Below are positions 9,337 to 16,822 of a stretch of DNA of 26,406 nucleotides, piece after piece. Within the stretch, counting starts at the first letter, position 1; each line of letters opens with the position of its first letter. The notes beneath the pieces are model-generated. The model did no database searches. It was not told the origin of the DNA and saw only the letters and a program-made list of their open reading frames with translations. The translations under genes and the position numbers were made by a program. The DNA is from a virus, in the IMG/VR virus record IMGVR_UViG_3300007735_000549, positions 1 to 26,406 of that record. One strand, written 5' to 3'.

Positions 9337-11110
9337 TTTAGGGCAAATAACGATTATTAAAGGTGACCTTAGATATAAGGGTGCAAATGATTTGGATTTT
9401 AGATTACAAATTCCTTTAGATAATACTATAAAAGAAATTGATGAAAATGATAAAAACCTAACATTAGGATTACAACAACTTTTTGACACTGAAAGAAATA
9501 AGTGTACAATTTTCAGACCTACATGTAAATTTAGTTGGATTTTTTCTAATTCTTATTCAGGTATTACAATTGGGAATAACTCATCAACACCCTATAAACC
9601 ATTTAATAATCAATTATTTTATACTGATACTCCATTGTATAAACAATTACAATTGCAGGCGGGTAACGGACCTTCTAATCAAATACAGTGGGGAGGGTTT
9701 CCACAATATAATGAATTCTCACTAATAAGAAATGATTTGAATATTGATGGTTTCACAACGCTTAAAAATGAAAGACCTCATATACATGCGTCCCAAAACA
9801 TGGGACCGTACTATAATTGGTATATTAATTTATCTTACGCTTACACTGCAACAACCGCTCAAACATTACAATGTGTAATGTATGATGGGACAAACTATCA
9901 GTGGAATTGCTCGGATGGAATCCCTTACTATTTAAATAAAACATCTCAAAACGGAAAACCATTACTTCAATTTATATGTCCTATACCTCATAATATTAAT
10001 GTGGGAGATAGCATTATGCTATCAACAAGTTGTAACGGAGTTAGATTTTTTCAAGTTTATAGTTTAGGTAACGGGATTAGCGGATATGATAAATATATTT
10101 TAAATGTATATAATGTTGGATACTCATGTCCTTTAATTGGCCAAGGTAACAAAGGCACCCTAAAAAGAGTTGTTGGAGAGTCATCAGAAGGAGTTTCAAA
10201 GTATTATGTTAGAAGACATAAGATATTAACAAATTATACTGATGGCATAATAACAAATTCGGGGTTTGAAAAAAATGGTCTTAGGGTTGTAAAAAAATTT
10301 GAATCAAAACAGTTAACACCTAATTTAAAATCTAGAGTTTCAGTTAAAGAAGATAGTCAATCATATAATATTTCATTTAATAAGGATATTGATATTAATG
10401 GTTTATTAGATAATAGAAATAGACCCATAAGTGAAATTTATTTTACAATTACAAATAGAGGTTATTTTGGGTGGTTTAATAAACCAATTGGGTCCACCAA
10501 TACCGCATTAAAAAAAGGTTGGGAATTTAATTTAGGACCGGCTTTGAATCCTTGGTGGTCAGTGAGTAATACATTCTCAAATACCCAAATTCCTGTTGGT
10601 TCATATACAAGCTCTGTACCCGAGTACTCCTCAAAAAGTTTTTATTATAATCAAAATTTAAATGTTGGGGATGTTATTGACGGGGATTTTTGTGAATGGA
10701 ATGATTTAGAACAAAATGAAATAGTATTATCTGAACATTATCATAAAATATCATTTAACTCTAATGTTTTTAATATTGGAACTTCGTCCACAAACCCACT
10801 TGGATATTATTACAAAGTTCATCACAAAATGACTTTAAAAGTTTTTTCAAATTATGTTGAAGAAAGTGATGGACAAGTTATTGAAGATTTACCAAACTAT
10901 GCTTTTTATAAAGCATCAACTCAAGAATATATTTGGAGAGAACCCTACACTTATGGATTTATTGATAATGAAGACAGAGGGGTTGATTACCCATATATGA
11001 ATAACGCTCATTACCCATATTCAAATTTCCAATTTAGAATAATACCTGAAGGTAGTAACCTTGCAACTGGAACTACATCAAACATAATACTAACTGACCA
11101 TTGTGAATAA
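9329..11110 (+). CDS. Uncharacterised baseplate/tail-cluster protein, 593 aa
   Basis: I do not recognise this protein. The start is TTG at 9329: a TAG stop lies directly before it in the same frame (9326-9328), and the first internal methionine is only near residue 150, so TTG is the only sensible start. It overlaps the giant gene by 8 nt. The sequence is soluble-looking, rich in Asn, Tyr, Ser and Gly, with no signal peptide or membrane segment, and has scattered cysteines (for example NKCTIFRPTC near residue 51, then in the 180-280 region). The N-terminus, with DLRYKGANDLDFRLQIPLD, looks like a compact domain, and the middle and end have the alternating pattern of beta-rich structural proteins. 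Its place in the block suggests a baseplate or fibre-network component, perhaps partnering the giant protein. Confidence 0.75.
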   Translation: MSDLGQITIIKGDLRYKGANDLDFRLQIPLDNTIKEIDENDKNLTLGLQQLFDTERNKCTIFRPTCKFSWIFSNSYSGITIGNNSSTPYKPFNNQLFYTDTPLYKQLQLQAGNGPSNQIQWGGFPQYNEFSLIRNDLNIDGFTTLKNERPHIHASQNMGPYYNWYINLSYAYTATTAQTLQCVMYDGTNYQWNCSDGIPYYLNKTSQNGKPLLQFICPIPHNINVGDSIMLSTSCNGVRFFQVYSLGNGISGYDKYILNVYNVGYSCPLIGQGNKGTLKRVVGESSEGVSKYYVRRHKILTNYTDGIITNSGFEKNGLRVVKKFESKQLTPNLKSRVSVKEDSQSYNISFNKDIDINGLLDNRNRPISEIYFTITNRGYFGWFNKPIGSTNTALKKGWEFNLGPALNPWWSVSNTFSNTQIPVGSYTSSVPEYSSKSFYYNQNLNVGDVIDGDFCEWNDLEQNEIVLSEHYHKISFNSNVFNIGTSSTNPLGYYYKVHHKMTLKVFSNYVEESDGQVIEDLPNYAFYKASTQEYIWREPYTYGFIDNEDRGVDYPYMNNAHYPYSNFQFRIIPEGSNLATGTTSNIILTDHCE

Positions 11111-11864
11111 AATTAAAATTATAAAATCAGATGTTAATACAAGTATACCTATAACTTTAGGTGAAACTTGGGATTTCTCAAACAGGGAGGATTTGATAAA
11201 TACATATTCTGAAGAAGTTATGTATGAACTAATAGGTTCAGGTATTGACTATGAAACTGCTAGATTTTCAAAAAGACCGGTGTTTTTATCTGCGACTAAT
11301 TCTAATAGAACTTTAGTTATTCATAGATTTAAATTTTATAACCCTGAAAATAATACTTGGGAGTCAAAATACATTAATCCAAATTATTTTACTTTTGATG
11401 AGATAAAGAATAATAGTAAAGTTTTTAAAAATTCTTTTTTTAAGTTGGATATGTACGACTCAATGAGTCAATCAAAAAGAAAAAACTTTTTAACGACTAT
11501 ATTACAAAATAGTCAAAATAATTCTGATTTCACATTTAATGGTAAAACTTATAGTTTACCAATACCTGAATATTCTTTAGATTATTTAATTAATCCTGAA
11601 GGATTTTTTATTTATTGGTTTAAAGATAAAACTATTTTGAATTTAGATAGTTTGTACATGACGGCTAAATTCTTTAATGCTAAGACAGGGCAATTTGTGA
11701 CATTTTTAAATAAATCAACAACACAAACTAGAGTAATCGATTCTAATTTATATTATAAGTTAAATTTTAATTTTAATAATTATACTTACTACTATAGTAA
11801 TACTAATAATGACACTGAAATCGAATTGGTTGAGTGGTTTGAATATCTAAACCCAAGTGCCTAA
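11103..11864 (+). CDS. Uncharacterised tail-cluster protein, 253 aa
   Basis: I do not recognise this protein. The start is GTG at 11103, overlapping the preceding gene by 8 nt, the same overlap and the same KTGARTRA junction pattern as the previous pair. The first internal methionine is near residue 40, after a clearly continuous N-terminal domain, so GTG is preferred. The protein is 253 aa, Asn/Tyr/Phe-rich, without cysteines, signal peptide or transmembrane segment, and ends in an Asn/Tyr-rich tail and an acidic EIELVEWFEYL segment. Its stop shares bases with the next start (TAATG), implying translational coupling. Its position inside block (ii) suggests a small structural or adaptor subunit. 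Confidence 0.72.
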   Translation: MNKIKIIKSDVNTSIPITLGETWDFSNREDLINTYSEEVMYELIGSGIDYETARFSKRPVFLSATNSNRTLVIHRFKFYNPENNTWESKYINPNYFTFDEIKNNSKVFKNSFFKLDMYDSMSQSKRKNFLTTILQNSQNNSDFTFNGKTYSLPIPEYSLDYLINPEGFFIYWFKDKTILNLDSLYMTAKFFNAKTGQFVTFLNKSTTQTRVIDSNLYYKLNFNFNNYTYYYSNTNNDTEIELVEWFEYLNPSA

Positions 11865-12946
11865 TGGAAACTTTTAAAATTAAAATATCACCTGAGGTAC
11901 TTTCAAATGACATATTTGAAAAAACATATGATGGTTATACTTTTGGAATATATTCCGGATTATCTATGGTATTAAGTGGGGGACCAAACGGGACTTCTCT
12001 TTTAACAGGTCTGACTATTCCAGTATTTTTAACACAAGATTATCATGACGTTGGTTACTATTCAGTTTTTGATGGTAACATTTCACAACAAAATGTCGTC
12101 ACAAATTTCATATTTAGTGCAACTTCGGCAAATCCTTACACTTGTTATTTCTATAATACATCTGATAGTACTAATATATTCACACAAAACTCAACAAATA
12201 TAATCGATTGGGGTGATAATACAACAAGTAGCGTGTCAAGTTTTTCACCAAACTATGTGTCCCATGTTTATAGTACAACATCCGCACCTACAACCTATAC
12301 TATTACATTAACTCAAACAAATACTTGGGGTATTGTTAAGGTTAGAAAAAAAATAGTTGTACCATTTACCGGGGTTACAATTCCAAACCCGTTCGGTACT
12401 GTTACATATGTAAATACGTTCCCATTAACCGAAGATAATCCTTCATCTAACAATTATATTTTTTCAGGGGACGCGATATCGTCAGTTTCACAGGCGGTCA
12501 CCTCAAATTTTGTAGACATCCCATATGTGGTATCAGGTTATACCGAATCAAGATTATTTGATTTAGCACAATATGGAAGTACTAAATTCCCCGTTAATGA
12601 GACGATATCAATTGATGGAGGAGGTACTGGGATTATCTCAAATATAACTGAAGATGGTTATATATATTATCAAATTGACGGGATAAATTATGTGGATTTT
12701 ACAGGTGGTACCACAACCTTTTCAGTTAATTCTTCAGGATTTACGTCTAATAATTTAGTGTTATCCGCCTTAACTAAGAATGAGGCGTTGATAAATATAA
12801 TCGACCAACCACAAATATTTTCGAGTGTATTAGTTGAGAGGGGTAAAAATTCCGCATTAGAAAATTTTAGAAGAATTGGTGAAGTTGGTACGGTAGACGA
12901 ATTGGTAAAATATGGGTATGGTTTTTTTAATGTTATTAGCCAATAA
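11864..12946 (+). CDS. PKD-domain tail/baseplate protein, 360 aa
   Basis: Residues about 78-168 form a PKD-like beta-sandwich: IIDWGDNTT (113-121) with the family's WGD turn, then SHVYS (133-137), which fits the usual H.Y strand, and strands ending at RKKIVVPF (161-168). PKD domains are known from extracellular and adhesive proteins and are recurrent in phage structural proteins. A distinct C-terminus, VERGKNSALENFRRIGEVG plus a GYGFFNV ending (about 329-358), has the look of a conserved docking segment, though I cannot name its family. The middle (about 190-310) is beta-rich and Ser/Thr-rich. The ATG shares bases with the preceding stop (TAATG). It closes block (ii); its own stop is again within a TAATG, which here opens only a six-codon frame. 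Virion location is inferred. Confidence 0.78.
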   Translation: METFKIKISPEVLSNDIFEKTYDGYTFGIYSGLSMVLSGGPNGTSLLTGLTIPVFLTQDYHDVGYYSVFDGNISQQNVVTNFIFSATSANPYTCYFYNTSDSTNIFTQNSTNIIDWGDNTTSSVSSFSPNYVSHVYSTTSAPTTYTITLTQTNTWGIVKVRKKIVVPFTGVTIPNPFGTVTYVNTFPLTEDNPSSNNYIFSGDAISSVSQAVTSNFVDIPYVVSGYTESRLFDLAQYGSTKFPVNETISIDGGGTGIISNITEDGYIYYQIDGINYVDFTGGTTTFSVNSSGFTSNNLVLSALTKNEALINIIDQPQIFSSVLVERGKNSALENFRRIGEVGTVDELVKYGYGFFNVISQ

Positions 12947-12966
12947 TGGTTAAAAAATACTATTAA
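12946..12966 (+). other. Six-codon mini-ORF at a vestigial TAATG junction
   Basis: The stop of the PKD gene lies in TAATGG, whose ATG opens the frame M-V-K-K-Y-Y-stop. The 11-mer TAATGGTTAAA (12944-12954) recurs exactly at 13908-13918, where it is the working start of the 970-aa gene (M-V-K-Y-A-C). The mini-ORF is probably a remnant of such a start rather than a gene, although re-initiation or termination coupling is possible. Confidence 0.4.
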
Positions 12967-12976
12967 AACTATTTAT
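12967..12976 (+). promoter_or_regulatory. AACTATTTAT motif, copy 3 (candidate late promoter)
   Basis: The exact decamer lies 28 nt before the TTG start of the 301-aa gene, in a 58-nt gap. CTATTT inside it (12969-12974) pairs with AAATAG (12984-12989) as a weak inverted repeat, and an imperfect copy, TACTATTAAA, sits directly upstream. Confidence 0.55.
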
Positions 12977-13004
12977 TTAAATAAAATAGAAAAACAAAAA
13001 AACT

Positions 13005-13910
13005 TTGGCAACAGGTAATTACGGAACAATAAGATTGGCGGATGTTAGTCCACAAGATGTTGAGATAATTGTTAATTATACACCATCAAGAGATGCGGGT
13101 AATGATTTTACATTAACAAAATTAGATTCTTTACAGTATCTGACTCCATATTTTAACAATACAAATACAGGTGGTGCGGCTAACGAAGTTTTAGGGGGAT
13201 TATACAATTTGGTATTACCTACTGACCAATTTAACGCTTTAGGTATATATACATTAATGATAAGACCGGCACAAATTAGAACGGTAATTAATGATTGTGG
13301 TGTTTTGTCAGCACTACCAAACGTAAAAGGTATTATTATTGATTTACAAACAGTACCTGATGAATATAAAAACAAATTTGTAAATCAGGGGTTAGTTGGG
13401 TTTAGAGTTGAGTATTTGAATGATGACGGCTCAAAGGTCCCTAATTTTTTTAGAGTCATAACTTCTAATTTTTATTGCGAACCTGTAATACAAAATTTAA
13501 CAAATACTAATTTAAAAACTATAAGATATAGATATACTGATAGTAATTCTAATCTTATGTTTTGTACTTTAACCCCATCATCGTCACCTTCATCTAAACC
13601 AAACGCTACACCGTATATTGGAGTTGCCAATCAAAGTATAATCATTACGAATACATTTTTTAACCCAACTATGGTTGAAGTTGAAATTGCGGAACATGAT
13701 GCGTCAACTCTTGCAATTGCATTGTATGGTAACCAAACTAAATCCATGGATGATGGAATTTATACAATTTACGACACAAGTAATAACATTTATCGACAAT
13801 ATAATTTATATGAAATCAGAGACCAATACAATAACTTATTGTACGAGGTTAGACAGGATAGAGGTAGTAATATTGATTTCGGTAAAAGCTTTGCAAATAT
13901 TATTGGATAA
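13005..13910 (+). CDS. Uncharacterised tail-cluster protein, 301 aa
   Basis: I do not recognise this protein. The start is TTG at 13005, giving M-A-T-G-N-Y-G; an in-frame TAG at 12987 blocks extension and the first internal Met is near residue 85, so TTG is well bounded. It is the first gene of block (iii), after the AACTATTTAT motif. The sequence is mixed alpha/beta-looking, with segments such as KGIIIDLQTVPDEYKNKFVN (about 107-126), a Ser/Pro patch near 187-195 (PSSSPSSKP), and a charged C-terminal region YNLYEIRDQYNNLLYEVRQD. No signal peptide or membrane segment is present. Its last codons share TAATG with the gpI-like gene, so coupled translation with that baseplate protein is likely. 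The flanking repeat of TAATGGTTAAA suggests it may have been inserted between its neighbours. Confidence 0.75.
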   Translation: MATGNYGTIRLADVSPQDVEIIVNYTPSRDAGNDFTLTKLDSLQYLTPYFNNTNTGGAANEVLGGLYNLVLPTDQFNALGIYTLMIRPAQIRTVINDCGVLSALPNVKGIIIDLQTVPDEYKNKFVNQGLVGFRVEYLNDDGSKVPNFFRVITSNFYCEPVIQNLTNTNLKTIRYRYTDSNSNLMFCTLTPSSSPSSKPNATPYIGVANQSIIITNTFFNPTMVEVEIAEHDASTLAIALYGNQTKSMDDGIYTIYDTSNNIYRQYNLYEIRDQYNNLLYEVRQDRGSNIDFGKSFANIIG

Positions 13911-16822
13911 TGGTTAAATATGCTTGCCCACCACAAAGCGCGTCAGGAAGTGGAACTTTTGCTAACAATTTAGTTGGATTCCAACTCGTGCAAGGTGGAG
14001 GGTTAACAAATTCTAACTTTGTATTTTCTGAAGGTGTTGTAAGTAGAGTCGTTAGAAATTACGATGGTGGAGTTTTTTCTGAACCGATATCGCTGAACGA
14101 TTTAAATATAAGTAGTGATGGTAAGTCACAAGATATATTTAACAAAAATTTTAGGTTATACCCAAACTTTGTAAAATCAAATATTTTAAATTTTACAAAT
14201 TATGGTCCACTAACTAAAAGATTACAAGAAGCGGCTTTAGGTATTGTAAATTATTTTCCGGCTGGAATTGAAATAAGTAAATACTACAGTGATTTTACAA
14301 CCGGAAACACCGCAACTAACATAGAATTTGATAGTGAGAATAATTTTACGACACTAACTTTAAATTGTGATTTATTTAGAAATCCATTTGGTATTGATTA
14401 TACAATTGACGCTAAACAAAACATTAGTGAGTTAAGTTATTCAGTTTCTAAATATAGAAATTTTACAGAAAATTTTAGTAGTTACATTTTAGTATATAGT
14501 GGGTCTAACTATGAAGTTGTTGGTATGGAGGACGTGGATTCACTAAATTCTTCAACTATGGTGATTTTGGTTGATGGAAATCCATTTGGGTTAGAAACTG
14601 GGACAACATCAACTAACGAAAATCTTTTATTACGTTTAAATGATACAATCATAAATGAGGTTTATAATTTAGAGTTAGACGACGTACAGGAATTTTTATT
14701 AAATAGGTTTATACAACCAAAATATACTGCGTCTTTTCAAGTACCAACCGAAGGTAATGATGGAACTATTTTCAAATCATATCAGACAATTTCATGGCCA
14801 ATGGATGGTGTTTGGAATATTGATATAAGAACCCCTCAATTTACTTCATATTTAGAAAAACTTAATAATATTGGTCAAGAATTCGATAACTCAACTACGG
14901 ATTTAATATCTAGATTTTATACTACAAATGCTTTTAAAGAGTTTGACACACCAGGCTCTAAAGTTGATAAAACTTTAAAAATTTATGGTAGAAGTTTTGA
15001 TGAGATTAAAACTTATATTGATGGAATTAAGAATGTTAATTCAGTAAACTATAATGTGGGTAATGACATACCAACAGGGTTACTGACTAATTTGGCTCAA
15101 ACTTTAGGTTGGAGTACTAATATATCACCAATCAGTAATCAAGGGTTCATTAAATCATTATATGGTACAACTGAAAATGCATTTCCCGCATATTCGACTA
15201 GTCAAACATTACAAGATTTAAACGACCAATATTACAGAAATTTAATTTTAAATTCTGCTTGGTTGTATAAGTCAAAAGGTACTCGTAAAGCTATTGATTT
15301 TTTAATGGAGTTCATAGGGGTTCCTGATGCAATACTTGAATTTAATGAAAATGTTTATTTGGCAGATGCTCCAATAAACATGAGTAGGTTTAATGAGCAA
15401 TTCAATAAAATTTCAGGAGGCTCATTAATACCTGAAGTGCCTATACTTGATGAAAATAATGTATATCTATTAAGAGGTATACAGTACACCGCTTACACAT
15501 CATCAACTTCGGTGATTGAAGTAAGCACTACAAGACAAGATATACCTGTTGATGAAAACGGATACCCATCCTCTATAACTGAAAATAATGATTACTTTTT
15601 TCAAAAGGGTGAGGGATGGTTTGAGGTCACACCACAACACCAGGGACCACAGGTTGTTAATGATAATCTAAGTGTATTCACAGGTCAAAATTATGATATT
15701 CAAACCCAAATTGAAAACCCGAGTTACGGTCAAAAATATTTGGATTTATATCGTAATTTCCCATATATGGATTTAGGTTTTACGTTAAAAAAACAAACTG
15801 ATAACCGTAAAAGTTGGTCCTCACTAAGTGATAGTCGAGTTAATAATGATAATTTATTTGATTCTTATTATAGGGTTTATGATGATAGATTAACTTTAAA
15901 TGTTAAAAACACTGAGATATTTTTAAACCCATCACAAGGATTGATATATGATGTTTGGTATACCTCACAAATAAAAAATTATCCAATACCTTTAACAGGA
16001 TTATCTTTACCATACCCACAAGTTGGAGGAATTGATTCGACATTTATTGACCCAAAACCACAGACAAAAACTTTCTATGAGTTTTATAAAACGTTTTGGA
16101 AAAACATGATAAATGTTAGAAACAGACAATTTTCATCAGATGGTAAAACAAGTGGATACCCAACACTCCAATCAATATTTTGGAAGTATCTAACAATGTA
16201 TCAAGACACAGGAATTGAAAATGATAATTTCAATTACGGTAATATGATAGAATACATTAATGGATTGGGTGATTATTGGATAAGAGTTATTGAACAATTC
16301 ATACCTGCGTCGACAATATGGAATACGGGCACTAAATTTGAAAATTCTATATTTCATAGACAAAAATTTGTTTATAGAATGCAAAGAGGATGTCAAATAG
16401 TTACAAGTACAACTGCCGGAGCGGTTGTTGCCGGCTCAATAACACCACCATGTTCTCCTAAAATATTTACTATTAACTTAATATCATTAGCTCAAATACA
16501 AAGTAATTTTGAAGGTACAAATGTGTTAAGTAGACAATATCAGTTCTCATTTACAATCGGCTCAAGTACGTTTACATTTACCCTACCTGGAACCTTTAAC
16601 CAAACAAGTTTATACCCAACAAGTGAGTCAAATTATTTAACTTTAGTCCAAAGTGTGGTTAACTCCTATAATTTTGCGGCACAAGGGTTCTCTATTGTAT
16701 CCTCGCCAAGTCTAACCTCAATTGGTCAGGTTACATTTAAAATTAAAAATAATGACTGTACGTATAATGGAACTATTGGAACAACTACATTCTCAGTAAT
16801 AAATGAATCATATATACCATAA
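13910..16822 (+). CDS. Large baseplate protein with P2 tail protein I / T4 gp7-like core, 970 aa
   Basis: The key segment is YYRNLILNSAWLYKSKGTRK (441-460) followed by AIDFLMEFIGVPDAILEF, closely matching the 'NA..L..SKGT..AI..LL...G' signature of P2 tail protein I-like proteins, which correspond to the gp7 core of the T4 baseplate wedge. Together with gp25- and gp6-like proteins it would complete the minimal W-J-I wedge. A second conserved-looking block lies at about 786-828, GDYWIRVIEQFIPASTIWN and then NSIFHRQKFVYRMQRGC. Residues 1-400 and the last 115 residues are extra, beta-rich domains, making the protein several times larger than P2 gpI. The ATG overlaps the preceding stop (TAATG), and its own stop does the same with the SprB-repeat gene. 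Virion assignment is strong; the exact gp7 equivalence is likely but inferred from one motif and context. Confidence 0.83.
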   Translation: MVKYACPPQSASGSGTFANNLVGFQLVQGGGLTNSNFVFSEGVVSRVVRNYDGGVFSEPISLNDLNISSDGKSQDIFNKNFRLYPNFVKSNILNFTNYGPLTKRLQEAALGIVNYFPAGIEISKYYSDFTTGNTATNIEFDSENNFTTLTLNCDLFRNPFGIDYTIDAKQNISELSYSVSKYRNFTENFSSYILVYSGSNYEVVGMEDVDSLNSSTMVILVDGNPFGLETGTTSTNENLLLRLNDTIINEVYNLELDDVQEFLLNRFIQPKYTASFQVPTEGNDGTIFKSYQTISWPMDGVWNIDIRTPQFTSYLEKLNNIGQEFDNSTTDLISRFYTTNAFKEFDTPGSKVDKTLKIYGRSFDEIKTYIDGIKNVNSVNYNVGNDIPTGLLTNLAQTLGWSTNISPISNQGFIKSLYGTTENAFPAYSTSQTLQDLNDQYYRNLILNSAWLYKSKGTRKAIDFLMEFIGVPDAILEFNENVYLADAPINMSRFNEQFNKISGGSLIPEVPILDENNVYLLRGIQYTAYTSSTSVIEVSTTRQDIPVDENGYPSSITENNDYFFQKGEGWFEVTPQHQGPQVVNDNLSVFTGQNYDIQTQIENPSYGQKYLDLYRNFPYMDLGFTLKKQTDNRKSWSSLSDSRVNNDNLFDSYYRVYDDRLTLNVKNTEIFLNPSQGLIYDVWYTSQIKNYPIPLTGLSLPYPQVGGIDSTFIDPKPQTKTFYEFYKTFWKNMINVRNRQFSSDGKTSGYPTLQSIFWKYLTMYQDTGIENDNFNYGNMIEYINGLGDYWIRVIEQFIPASTIWNTGTKFENSIFHRQKFVYRMQRGCQIVTSTTAGAVVAGSITPPCSPKIFTINLISLAQIQSNFEGTNVLSRQYQFSFTIGSSTFTFTLPGTFNQTSLYPTSESNYLTLVQSVVNSYNFAAQGFSIVSSPSLTSIGQVTFKIKNNDCTYNGTIGTTTFSVINESYIP

